Below, piece by piece: positions 1 through 8,315 of a stretch of DNA of 51,644 nucleotides (its first letter is position 1; each line of letters begins with the position of its first letter). The stretch is from an uncultured Lewinella sp. GTDB taxonomy: Bacteria > Bacteroidota > Bacteroidia > Chitinophagales > Saprospiraceae. The translations under genes and the position numbers were made by a program. The stretch is from assembly GCA_913057725.1 (NCBI GenBank), contig CAJXOS010000029.1, positions 1 through 51,644 of the forward strand, in the 5' to 3' direction. A model generated the notes under the pieces. The model saw nothing but the letters and a program-made list of their open reading frames with translations. It did no database searches and was not told where the DNA came from.

Positions 1-49
1 ATGTGGGCTCAAAGTTCGGGATGACTCATGTTTTGCTCTTATAACCATT

Positions 50-1168
50 CTAGGCCACCTTCCGATAGCTCCAGATGGCAAGGATATTGAAGAGAATAGC
101 CATGATGCCGGTCATCCGGAAATGATAAATCACATCTTGAAACGTGCTACCTTTTAGTAGGACGGATCGCATCACACTCACAAAGTGAGCGATAGGATTT
201 GGAATAGTCAGGTACTGCGCCCATTTCGGCATACTTTCAATGGGGGTAAATAGGCCACTCATTAAGATGAAGATGATCACGAAGAAGAAAGTCGTGAACA
301 TGGCTTGTTGCTGCGTATCGGAGAGGTTGGAAATAAACAGGCCAAGCCCTAAGACCGCCATGAGGTTGAGGATGCAAAAAGCAAAGACCACCACCAGGCT
401 GCCTCGAATCGGGATGTTGAAAATGAGCTTTGCTGCCGTTAATCCAACGGTAAGGAGTACCAGTCCAATAATGAGGAAAGGAACCATCTTGCCTAGAATA
501 AACTGCCACTTCTTTATCGGTGTTACATTGATTTGCTCAATGGTGCCAATTTCACGTTCGCGAACTACGTTCATAGCCGTTAATAGCATCACCAAGATGG
601 TTACCAATTCCCCCAGGATACCCGGGGCCATAAAGTACTTGAAGTTGAGGTCTGGGTTGTACCAATTGGAAGAGGTCGTCAGTATTTGTGCCTGATTAGA
701 TTGCATTGGGACCAGCCTTAGCTCTGCGCGCATTTCCTGGTTGAAGGATTGTATAATGCTACTGAGGTAGCCTGATCCAACTGTGGCTTGCTGTCCATCA
801 ATAGCATTGACGAGCAATTGTATTTCACCACGCTTTTCCCGATAGAAGGTACGCTCAAATTGAGCAGGAATAACGAGCACGATTCCTACCTCTCCACGCT
901 GTAGCAGTTCGTCTCCTTCCTCAACACTCAATGGGAAGTCCATCAAGATGAAGCGATCGGCGGCTTCCACCTTCTGAATCAATAGGCGCGATGCTGCGGA
1001 TTGATCTTGGTTTACAATGGCCAGGCGGACATTCGTTACTTCGTTGCTAGCAGCGTAGGATAAGACGATCAACTGTACAATCGGTACGATCGTCATTATC
1101 GGCAGCATTGCTTTGTTGCGGAATACCTGAATAAATTCTTTCTGTATGATGTATGCTAATCGTCGCAT
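50..1168 (-). CDS. ABC-2 type exporter permease (YbhR-like)
   Basis: 372 aa inner-membrane subunit of an ABC-2 exporter. One N-terminal membrane segment (about residues 21-42) is followed by a large extracytoplasmic domain of about 130 residues and then a cluster of five or six hydrophobic helices from about residue 178 to the end. This is the ABC2_membrane_3 layout of YbhR/YbhS/YhhJ proteins. The motif VREREIGTIEQ just after the first helix of the cluster is typical of the family. It is the last gene of the operon and lies 49 nt after the second permease, so the two probably form a heterodimer driven by the two ATPases upstream. The start at MRRLAY is the first in-frame Met. The substrate cannot be read from the sequence. 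Confidence 0.9.
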   Translation of the reverse strand: MRRLAYIIQKEFIQVFRNKAMLPIMTIVPIVQLIVLSYAASNEVTNVRLAIVNQDQSAASRLLIQKVEAADRFILMDFPLSVEEGDELLQRGEVGIVLVIPAQFERTFYREKRGEIQLLVNAIDGQQATVGSGYLSSIIQSFNQEMRAELRLVPMQSNQAQILTTSSNWYNPDLNFKYFMAPGILGELVTILVMLLTAMNVVREREIGTIEQINVTPIKKWQFILGKMVPFLIIGLVLLTVGLTAAKLIFNIPIRGSLVVVFAFCILNLMAVLGLGLFISNLSDTQQQAMFTTFFFVIIFILMSGLFTPIESMPKWAQYLTIPNPIAHFVSVMRSVLLKGSTFQDVIYHFRMTGIMAILFNILAIWSYRKVA

Positions 1169-1217
1169 AGGTCTTAGTTCACAGATTTGATAGTTTGATG
1201 GTTTCTTGGGGTTCTAC

Positions 1218-2327
1218 CTAGGCTTTTACCACTTTGAAGTTCTTCCAGGCGGCGGCCAGCAATACGACGAGCATAATGGTAAGTACCAGCGTCGGGAATG
1301 CTACTGCTTCCCAGCCCGCTGCCTTTAGCATGACCGCCTGTTCAATTTGAATGAAGTACTTGGCTGGAATCACCTTCGAGATGTATTGCAGTATGGTGGG
1401 CATACTGGGTATGGGAAACAAGAAGCCAGATAACAACATAGTCGGTAACATCAAAGTGAAGAGTGAGGTCATCATCGCCGTTTGTTGGTTTGCGGCTTTA
1501 GTTGAAATCAAGAGACCTAAGGCGAGTGCTACAAAGAGATAGAGTAGGCACAGCGCTAATAGCAGCGGCACACTCCCTCGTACTGGGACGTCAAATAAGA
1601 AGTAGCCCAGTACAAAGACGATAATGGCATCAATAAAAGACAGGACCGCGTAAGGGGTTACTTTCCCAAGGATAATGAGCATGGGCGGTAATGGTGATAC
1701 CAAAAGGAGGTCCATGGTGCCCAACTCTTTCTCCTTGGCAATTGTCAGAGAGGTCATCATGGCACAGATGAGCATCAAAATAAGGGCGACGGTACCGGGC
1801 ACAAAATTATAGGCTCCCTCCAGCTGTGGGTTGTAATACATGCGAGTTTGTACGGCAACGGAGTAAGGTGCCTGCTCGCTCATTTGGTTTTTTTGTTGCT
1901 GAAAGCTGCGAATCATCTGGTTCGCATAATTCACTAGAGTAGTCGCATAATTAGGCTCGGTAGCGTCGGCAATGAGTTGTATGGTGGCTGCCTTCTGACG
2001 ATAAAAGTCATCGCTGAATGATGGTGGAATCACAACGCCCAGTTTGGCTTGGTTGGCCCGGAACGTGGTTTCGAGTTCGTCTCTGGTTTGCGGTAGCGCC
2101 ACCAGCTGAAAATGCCCCGAAGAGGTTAGGTGCTCAATGAACTCCTGACTCAATTCATCATTGGCCTGATTGACGATAGCAACCGAAGCATCTTTGAATT
2201 CATTAGTGACGGTGTAGCCAAAAATGAGCACCAGTGCAATAGGCATCCCGAACAAGATCGCCAGTGTCCGCCGATCCCGCAGGATATGGTAAATTTCTTT
2301 TCGTACAAAAGCCCAGAATATCTTCAT
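1218..2327 (-). CDS. ABC-2 type exporter permease (YbhS-like)
   Basis: 369 aa paralogue of the neighbouring permease with the same plan: an N-terminal membrane helix (about 22-42), an extracytoplasmic domain, then a C-terminal bundle of hydrophobic helices from about residue 177. The signature AKEKELGTMDLLLVSP corresponds to the conserved E-x-G-T-x-[ED] loop of ABC-2 exporters. It starts 26 nt after the second ATPase gene. Gene order (ATPase, permease, permease) matches the ybhF-ybhS-ybhR order of E. coli, so this is the YbhS-position protein. Confidence 0.9.
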   Translation of the reverse strand: MKIFWAFVRKEIYHILRDRRTLAILFGMPIALVLIFGYTVTNEFKDASVAIVNQANDELSQEFIEHLTSSGHFQLVALPQTRDELETTFRANQAKLGVVIPPSFSDDFYRQKAATIQLIADATEPNYATTLVNYANQMIRSFQQQKNQMSEQAPYSVAVQTRMYYNPQLEGAYNFVPGTVALILMLICAMMTSLTIAKEKELGTMDLLLVSPLPPMLIILGKVTPYAVLSFIDAIIVFVLGYFLFDVPVRGSVPLLLALCLLYLFVALALGLLISTKAANQQTAMMTSLFTLMLPTMLLSGFLFPIPSMPTILQYISKVIPAKYFIQIEQAVMLKAAGWEAVAFPTLVLTIMLVVLLAAAWKNFKVVKA

Positions 2328-2353
2328 CGCTTACGCTTTTCTCAATTCGAAAT

Positions 2354-3097
2354 CTAGTTTGAATTCCCCCTCACTAACCGCACAAATACCTCATCCATAG
2401 ATGCTGCGGCGAACTGTTCTTTGAGCTCCCGTGGACTGCCCAAAGCGTCCATTCTACCGTCCACCATGATGCTGATTCGGTTGCAGTATTCGGCTTCATC
2501 CATGTAGTGGGTAGTAACGAAAATGGTAATCCCCCTCGCGGCGGCTTCGTAGATCATCTCCCAGAACTGACGCCGTGTGGTAGGGTCGACTCCTCCGGTG
2601 GGTTCGTCTAGGAAGATGATTGCTGGATCATGAACGCCAGCGAGGGAAAAGGCCAGCCGTTGCTTCCACCCTAATGGTAGCTCGCCCACTAACTTATCGC
2701 TGTAGTCTTCCAGTTGTAGGCGTTCGGTAATCTCCACTATTTTGAGGGCTATCTGTCTCCTGCTCAAACCGTACACCCCTCCGTAAAAGCGTATATTTTC
2801 GGCAATAGTCAGATCCTCGTAGAGGCTGAATTTTTGGCTCATGTAGCCAATGTTTTCTTTGATGCGCTCGGTCTCATTGTACACATCAAAGCCGGCAATG
2901 GTAGCTTCGCCCGCGCTAGGTCTACTCAAGCCAATGAGCATTTTGATGGCCGTTGTTTTTCCGGCACCATTAGCACCTAGGAAACCAAATATTTCTCCCT
3001 TTTTAACATTGAAAGAAATGGCATCCACCGCGGTGAAATCACCAAAGCGTTTGGTTAATCCTTGCGCTTCTATCGCATATGATTCTTGCATAGGCAT
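2354..3097 (-). CDS. ABC exporter ATPase, second half-equivalent of YbhF
   Basis: 247 aa nucleotide-binding subunit. Walker A GANGAGKTT (about residues 40-48), Walker B IIFLDEPTGGVD and the switch-His region VTTHYMD are intact. The ABC signature is degenerate: ELPLGWKQRLAF instead of LSGGQ, as in the C-terminal half of YbhF-type double ATPases. The gene overlaps the preceding ATPase gene by one base (TAATG), which suggests translational coupling. Here the two halves fused in E. coli YbhF are separate genes. Confidence 0.92.
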   Translation of the reverse strand: MPMQESYAIEAQGLTKRFGDFTAVDAISFNVKKGEIFGFLGANGAGKTTAIKMLIGLSRPSAGEATIAGFDVYNETERIKENIGYMSQKFSLYEDLTIAENIRFYGGVYGLSRRQIALKIVEITERLQLEDYSDKLVGELPLGWKQRLAFSLAGVHDPAIIFLDEPTGGVDPTTRRQFWEMIYEAAARGITIFVTTHYMDEAEYCNRISIMVDGRMDALGSPRELKEQFAAASMDEVFVRLVRGNSN

Positions 3098-3999
3098 TAA
3101 TTAGTCAGGCTCAAAAAAACATCCTCAATGGTTGCTTCAGTTCTCTTTACTTCTATCTCGGAATGAGACCGGCTTTCCAGAAAGTCAACGATGGCCTTTT
3201 CCGGGAAGTAACCACTCGTTGTCAGGTGAAGGTATTCGCCGAAGGGCTCTACCCGCTTGGTGAAAGGAGCTTGGCGGAGATCTTGTAACGATTGGTAAAA
3301 CGCAGCGGCTCTTACTGCATAGAGCGGTTCCTGATAGCCTTCAACTATTGCCTGCGGGCTATCTATCCCCAGGATACGCCCCTCCTGAATTAAGGCAATG
3401 CGCTCGCAGCGGGAAGCCTCATCCATATAAGGTGTGCTGACGATAATGGTAATGCCATGGGCTTTGAGGCGATCTAGCATATCCCAGAATTCAGCTCTAC
3501 TTACGGCATCCACCCCGGTTGTAGGTTCGTCAAGGAAGAGGACCACAGGTTTGTGAATCAAGGCACAGCACAAAGCCAGTTTTTGCTTCATCCCTCCAGA
3601 AAGCTTTCCGGCTCTTCGCTTGCGGAAAGGCTCGATCTGGACGTAGATGTCCTCAATCAGATGGTAGTTTTCCTCAATGGAGGTTTGAAAGATCGTGGCA
3701 AAGAATTGTAAGTTTTCCTCTACGGAAAGGTCCTGGTACAAAGAGAATTTACCCGGCATGTACCCAATGATCCTCCGAATTTTCCGATAGTCTTTCACAG
3801 TATCCAGGCCCGCCACGGTGGCAGTGCCTTCGTCTGGTATCAGTAAGGTGGTCAGGATTTGAAAGAGGGTAGACTTACCCGCTCCATCCGGGCCAATGAG
3901 GCCAAAGAGCTCACCCTCGGGAATATGCAAGTTGATATTCTGCAGGGCTACTTGCTCCTTGTACGATTTGCTAATATGATCTATCTGTACAGCTCCCAT
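3097..3999 (-). CDS. ABC exporter ATPase, first half-equivalent of YbhF
   Basis: 300 aa nucleotide-binding subunit with Walker A GPDGAGKST, a canonical signature LSGGMKQKLAL and Walker B VVLFLDEPTTGVD. The switch region reads VSTPYMDEA, so the usual switch His is replaced by Pro (STPYMD versus TTHYMD in the partner). This is a common feature of the first half of YbhF-like proteins and hints at asymmetric ATP sites. A C-terminal extension of about 80 residues follows the core. It overlaps the adaptor gene by one base (TAATG). Confidence 0.92.
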   Translation of the reverse strand: MGAVQIDHISKSYKEQVALQNINLHIPEGELFGLIGPDGAGKSTLFQILTTLLIPDEGTATVAGLDTVKDYRKIRRIIGYMPGKFSLYQDLSVEENLQFFATIFQTSIEENYHLIEDIYVQIEPFRKRRAGKLSGGMKQKLALCCALIHKPVVLFLDEPTTGVDAVSRAEFWDMLDRLKAHGITIIVSTPYMDEASRCERIALIQEGRILGIDSPQAIVEGYQEPLYAVRAAAFYQSLQDLRQAPFTKRVEPFGEYLHLTTSGYFPEKAIVDFLESRSHSEIEVKRTEATIEDVFLSLTN

Positions 4000-4919
4000 T
4001 ATTCTTCGCTTGTAGTCGCAGCCTGTTGCTGGAAGTTTACCTCAGCTGGCATTCCAATTTTCAGTAGACCATCACTATTGGGTACTGCTACTTCAATCGC
4101 ATAGACCAAGTTGACCCGATCCTCTTTCGTTTGGATCGTCTTTGGCGTAAACTCTGCCTGATCTGCAACCCAACTAATAGTCCCTGATAAGCGACGATAA
4201 TCTTCCTGGCCTTCATCAATCAGTACTTCTACGGTCTGACCTATTTGTACACTTTGCAACAGGCTTGCTGTCGTGTAAGCGCGCAGAGTGAGGGTATCTA
4301 ATTTCCCGACGCGGTAGAGTGGACTTCCCGTATTCACCATTTCACCGGGTTCGGCCATCTTGGTCAATACCGTTCCTGCGGTGGGGTTATACACGTAGGC
4401 TCTCCTGATCTGTTCATCCAGTAAGGCAATTTGCGCTAGTAAGGGCTCTTTTTCTGATAGGATAGCCTGATTGGCCGTACTGGTATTGGCGCGAACGGCA
4501 CCGATCTGCTGTTGTATAACCACCAGCTCTCCGTTCAAGTCATCCAGTTGTTTGGGAGTGGCAGCTTTCTTTTCTACCAATCTGGCAACTCTATCTCGTT
4601 CTCGTTCCAGATTAGCTTGCTGCTTCTCCAGTACCGCTATTTCTGCGAGGCTGTTTTGGAGCTTGCGAGGTAGTGTACTGATGGTGGCTCGTACTTGTTC
4701 ACGTTGCAGGTGCAGAACGGTGGTATCTACAAGTGCCACCATTTGCCCTTGCTGGAGTATTTGGCCTTCGGTTGCGGCCAAACTCAGCAGTGGACCTGGG
4801 GCTTCTGCACTGACGAGTACAGTGGTAGCTTCAAAGTTGCCATAGGCATCCGAACGTTGCCCCTCATCCTGGCATCCAAACAACACCAGCGCTAAGCAGA
4901 GGCTAGATAATTTATTCAT
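3999..4919 (-). CDS. HlyD/YbhG-type periplasmic adaptor lipoprotein
   Basis: 306 aa membrane fusion protein linking the ABC exporter to TolC. The N-terminus MNKLSSLCLALVLFGCQD is a lipoprotein signal with a lipobox ending at Cys16. The middle (about 70-170) is a long heptad-rich alpha-hairpin flanked by two lipoyl-type half-motifs (SAEAPGPLLSL... and AGTVLTKMAEPGEMV), followed by a beta-barrel domain. It sits between the tolC-like gene (39 nt upstream) and the first ATPase, as expected for a tripartite efflux operon. Confidence 0.9.
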   Translation of the reverse strand: MNKLSSLCLALVLFGCQDEGQRSDAYGNFEATTVLVSAEAPGPLLSLAATEGQILQQGQMVALVDTTVLHLQREQVRATISTLPRKLQNSLAEIAVLEKQQANLERERDRVARLVEKKAATPKQLDDLNGELVVIQQQIGAVRANTSTANQAILSEKEPLLAQIALLDEQIRRAYVYNPTAGTVLTKMAEPGEMVNTGSPLYRVGKLDTLTLRAYTTASLLQSVQIGQTVEVLIDEGQEDYRRLSGTISWVADQAEFTPKTIQTKEDRVNLVYAIEVAVPNSDGLLKIGMPAEVNFQQQAATTSEE

Positions 4920-4958
4920 ATCGTCGATTGTTTTTCAGTTCTATTTTACCGCTACAGG

Positions 4959-6275
4959 CTACTGTTGCCCACCTCTGGTATTCCAGAAGTTGAGCTGTAG
5001 CTGCAGGAGTTGAATCTCGTGTATGTTGAGTTGTTGGCGCGCACTCAATTCCGCGGTAGACTGGCTAAGGTATTCTGCGGTTGTGATCACTCCTTCTTCC
5101 AGTTGTGCGGCGGATTGTTCTAGAATGATTGCGCGTAGCTCGATAATCTCCTGATCACTTTGCATCTGTGCTCTCAGGCGCTGAATCTCTGCCCGATAAT
5201 TGGCTTCCTGTTGTTGCAAGTTGAAGTCGAAGGTGGCTTGCTGGTTTTGCACTTGGAGGGCTTGCAAAGTCAGGATTTCCTTTTCTCGCTCACTCTTTTT
5301 CCAGTCGAGTAGCTTCCAGCTTAGGCCTGCTCCAACAAGGGCGTAAGGCGCTGGGTCACTATCCAATAGGTTAAGTGGATTAGGGTATCCCACACCTGCT
5401 TGAGCGAAGAGGTTCAGCTTGGGGCGCTTATCTACATCAATCAATGCTTCTTGGGCGAGGATGGCGGTTTGTTGCCGTCGGAATAGTTCGTGCTCCGGAC
5501 GGTCAATGGTCGGTAAAGCCAAGGCATCCGGTAGAGTAGGGTAGACAAGTTCTACTTCAGGATTCAGCGCTACTCCCAGCAAATCTTCAAGACTCTTGCG
5601 GGTGCCTTCAATCTGGTATTCGATGCTGCTTTGTTGCGCTAGCAGTTCTTTCTCTCTGACCTGTAGTTTACTGAGTTCACTGGGTAAGAGCACACCATTG
5701 TCAACGGCGGCCTGCGCCTGCTCAATTCTACTGGTAATATCAGTAAGTGAGAACTCAAATAGGGCGGCTTGGGAGCGTAGGGAGCTGAAGCGAAGGAATA
5801 GCTGGTTAACGCGTTCCTGAAGTTGAAAGCGGTCAACCTCCACCTGCTGTAGCTGTACGGCGGTCTCTGCCGCTAGTGCAGTTTGACGAGCATCTTCAAG
5901 TCCACCATCTAGGAGGAGGTAGTTTCCTTCTAAATAGGTTTGGGCAGTGACCAGTGGTTGATTAATTTCCAGGGGGAAGGTACTGCCCTCAGGCTGTTCT
6001 AGCTGAATACTTTCTGATTGCAGTCGGGCATCTGTTTTCCAATAGAGACTGGGTTTACTTTCTGCTTGAATTTTGGCTGATTGTTCTGCTAGGATTCTTC
6101 GCCACAGATCTTCGTTCTGCAAGGCGGGGTAACGTCCTTCCAGATACTCATAGGCACTGCTGAGAGATAACTGTTCCAATGATACCTCTTGCGCACTTAC
6201 CGTACTCGCTTGCCAGAAGAAGGCGAGCAGGAGTGTACTCCAGATGCTCAATCGTACAATTATGTTATTTATCAT
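4959..6275 (-). CDS. TolC family outer membrane efflux protein
   Basis: 438 aa outer-membrane channel subunit. A signal peptide (about residues 1-28, ending VSAQ) is followed by two internally similar halves rich in long amphipathic helices with regular Gln/Ala/Leu heptads, the outer_membrane_efflux fold. Length agrees with the family (400-490 aa). The gene is second in the operon, 58 nt after the TetR gene. An operon-encoded TolC means the exporter need not share a general outer-membrane channel. Confidence 0.9.
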   Translation of the reverse strand: MINNIIVRLSIWSTLLLAFFWQASTVSAQEVSLEQLSLSSAYEYLEGRYPALQNEDLWRRILAEQSAKIQAESKPSLYWKTDARLQSESIQLEQPEGSTFPLEINQPLVTAQTYLEGNYLLLDGGLEDARQTALAAETAVQLQQVEVDRFQLQERVNQLFLRFSSLRSQAALFEFSLTDITSRIEQAQAAVDNGVLLPSELSKLQVREKELLAQQSSIEYQIEGTRKSLEDLLGVALNPEVELVYPTLPDALALPTIDRPEHELFRRQQTAILAQEALIDVDKRPKLNLFAQAGVGYPNPLNLLDSDPAPYALVGAGLSWKLLDWKKSEREKEILTLQALQVQNQQATFDFNLQQQEANYRAEIQRLRAQMQSDQEIIELRAIILEQSAAQLEEGVITTAEYLSQSTAELSARQQLNIHEIQLLQLQLNFWNTRGGQQ

Positions 6276-6333
6276 CTGAATTAATTTTTAGTTTTAAATT
6301 TTGGGTTAAATCAAGGGCAAAAAAAGAGACGAA

Positions 6334-6945
6334 TTACTCGTCAGGTTTTAAGGCGGCTCGTAGGAAGTTCATAATCATTGCTTTACGTTCCTCCATTAAG
6401 GTGTTGAATACTTCTTCCTCAAAGTTAAAGATGGTGCAAAACACAGGCTTGGCAATGAATGGGAATACTGTCATGCTCATAATGTTAAGCAATAAGTGCA
6501 GGGGAGGAAACTGCCTGATTCTGCCAGCAGCCATTTCTTCCTGCATGCTCATTACAAATCCCTGTGCTGCCGGAAAGTAGTGTGCCCGGAGGCGTAGTTC
6601 ACTTACAAACCGATCCTGTTCCTGCGAGAGTTCAGACATGATGAAAAATGGAATGTCTGGTTCGGTTACTAATAAGCTGACATAGGTATTTACCAGATTC
6701 TCCACCTTAGTCCAGAAGTCACCTTCAATCGACATCGCTGCGGCAAAGCGTGGAATCATTTTATCCAGCGTCTTCACAATGATCTCGTGATACAACTTTT
6801 CCTTCGAGCGAAAGTAATAGTGCAGCAAGGCTTTATTTACCTGTGCCTCCTCGGCAATATCCTGCATCTTCGTCGCGGCATATCCTTTCTGCACGAACTG
6901 CTTTCGTGCTACCTCTAGAATAAGTTGTTCTTTGTCTTCTGCCAT
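6334..6945 (-). CDS. TetR family transcriptional regulator of the efflux operon
   Basis: 203 aa. The N-terminal 60 residues form a TetR helix-turn-helix (MQDIAEEAQVNKALLHYYFR at about 27-46, then SKEKLYHEI). The rest is a helical ligand-binding and dimerisation domain. It is the first gene of the seven-gene operon and is read in the same direction, so it probably represses its own operon, as CecR (YbhH) does for ybhGFSR in E. coli. A promoter-like pair of boxes lies only about 10-40 nt upstream (6955-6985), where bound regulator would block transcription. The ligand is unknown. Confidence 0.9.
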   Translation of the reverse strand: MAEDKEQLILEVARKQFVQKGYAATKMQDIAEEAQVNKALLHYYFRSKEKLYHEIIVKTLDKMIPRFAAAMSIEGDFWTKVENLVNTYVSLLVTEPDIPFFIMSELSQEQDRFVSELRLRAHYFPAAQGFVMSMQEEMAAGRIRQFPPLHLLLNIMSMTVFPFIAKPVFCTIFNFEEEVFNTLMEERKAMIMNFLRAALKPDE

Positions 6946-6954
6946 AATTAATCA

Positions 6955-6985
6955 CAAAGTTAAACCAAAAAGTTAATCGTGTCAA
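6955..6985 (-). promoter_or_regulatory. Bacteroidota-type promoter for the efflux operon
   Basis: On the minus strand TTG (6985-6983) is followed after 20 nt by TAACTTTG (6962-6955), a full match to the Bacteroidota -7 consensus TAnnTTTG. The box ends nine bases before the TetR ATG, so the transcript would have almost no leader. A direct repeat AAAGTTAA overlaps the boxes on the plus strand and could be part of an operator. Confidence 0.5.
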
Positions 6986-7077
6986 GGGGTAGCATTGATC
7001 TTTTCGAAGATTGCGTCCAGTGACCTATTGGAATACGCTGTGTTTGCGCGCGTTTTATGCGTTCTTAATGGGTGAAT

Positions 7078-7728
7078 CTATACTCCTCGAAATTCAACTT
7101 CGACTCCTGGTGACCCAGTTTGATAGTGTTGAACGTAGGATTTAGCAATTTCCCTGGGATCAAATGCAGTACCTTCCTTGATCATCCCAAAGATAGTAAT
7201 GGTTCCCACTTGAATAGGACTGTCCTGAAGCTCTTCGGCGAGCATATAGGCCAGGCTCCGAATGCCAGCCTTACCAATGGTAATGGTGGGAGCTTGCGTC
7301 CAAGGAGTGAGGGCTGCACCTCCACCTGTAAAGAGGAAGGTGCCGCTTTCGTGCTCTTGCATGAACGGGAGTACCGTTTGCACGCTAAGTAGTGCACCGG
7401 CTACATCTATCCGATACGCATCTACCATCTGGTTTACATCTAATTGCAGCGGAGTGTTGAATTGTCGCTTTACAGCATTGTAGATCACCACTTCCACTTG
7501 CTGCTTTTGTGCAATTTCGCGGAGTGTGGCACGAAAGGCATCGAAGTCGCTGATGTCCACCGGGTGAGCGCTACAGCTGGTTCCTTCTGCCGTCAACTGC
7601 TCCTGAAATCGTTGTAGGTTATTTTCACTTCGAGCCAGGAGCGCAATATGCATACCTTGGGCACCAAATGCTTGTGCGAGTGCATAGCCCAGGCCCGGAC
7701 CTACGCCTATAATGATAGCTGTCTTCAT
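7078..7728 (-). CDS. Atypical short-chain dehydrogenase/reductase-like protein
   Basis: 216 aa Rossmann-fold protein. The cofactor-binding loop GVGPGLGYALA (residues about 8-18) and the N-terminal beta-alpha pattern are those of SDRs. The catalytic Ser-Tyr-x-x-x-Lys is not preserved: the segment is ...FTGGGAALTP...TITIGKAGIR, where Lys is present but the Tyr position is Ile and the Ser position is Gly. It may bind NAD(P) without classical SDR chemistry. It starts 4 nt after the GNAT gene stop, so the two are one transcript. Confidence 0.8.
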   Translation of the reverse strand: MKTAIIIGVGPGLGYALAQAFGAQGMHIALLARSENNLQRFQEQLTAEGTSCSAHPVDISDFDAFRATLREIAQKQQVEVVIYNAVKRQFNTPLQLDVNQMVDAYRIDVAGALLSVQTVLPFMQEHESGTFLFTGGGAALTPWTQAPTITIGKAGIRSLAYMLAEELQDSPIQVGTITIFGMIKEGTAFDPREIAKSYVQHYQTGSPGVEVEFRGV

Positions 7729-7732
7729 GTCT

Positions 7733-8260
7733 TTAGAGTCTGCGTTTCATTAGCCAGTCAATCTGAAGTTCATCGCCCAGATAAAAGTCGTGTTGACTAA
7801 AAGTAGTAAATCCATGGCGCTCATAGAAACGGATGGCACCTTGATTTTGGTCCCAGACCCCAAGCCAAATCCAGTCTTTATTGAGTTGCCGGCCATAGAC
7901 AGTCGAGAAGTCTAAAAGGTCTTGTCCATAGCCTTGTCCTTGATAGTTCTCGTGTACATAAATGCGTTCAATTTCAATGCTATTATCGAGGAGTTGCTCG
8001 TTTTGTGCTTTCTCAATATTGAGTTTTAGGTAAGCAATAGCTTTTTCTCCACGATAAGCGAGGAAAAATAAGGAACCGGGGCTTCGGTAAAGCTGCTCAA
8101 AGTATCCTTTGGAGAAATGTTTGGAAACATAGGCATCCATGTTTTCCGCAGTATTATGCGGACCAAAGGCAGTGATAAAGGTCTCTCTGGCCAAAATGCG
8201 CAGCTTGTCTAGCTCTTCAATTCGAACCGGACGGATATCAAGTGGTAATCTTACGGACAT
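7733..8260 (-). CDS. GNAT family N-acetyltransferase
   Basis: 175 aa when started at MSVRLPL (8260). An upstream ATG at 8326 would add 22 residues but would overlap the divergent gene, so the shorter form is preferred. The acetyl-CoA binding motif A reads ENYQGQGYGQDLLDF (the Q/RxxGxG/A signature), preceded by IERIYVHENY on beta-4 and followed by NQGAIRFYERHGF, the usual end of a GNAT domain. The substrate is unknown. It leads a two-gene unit with the atypical SDR and is divergent from the DsbA-like gene. Confidence 0.87.
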   Translation of the reverse strand: MSVRLPLDIRPVRIEELDKLRILARETFITAFGPHNTAENMDAYVSKHFSKGYFEQLYRSPGSLFFLAYRGEKAIAYLKLNIEKAQNEQLLDNSIEIERIYVHENYQGQGYGQDLLDFSTVYGRQLNKDWIWLGVWDQNQGAIRFYERHGFTTFSQHDFYLGDELQIDWLMKRRL

Positions 8261-8315
8261 TAATGGGGGTCTGATCGATGCGAAAGATAAGGTCTTTACA
8301 ACTATTTTGTGCGGT

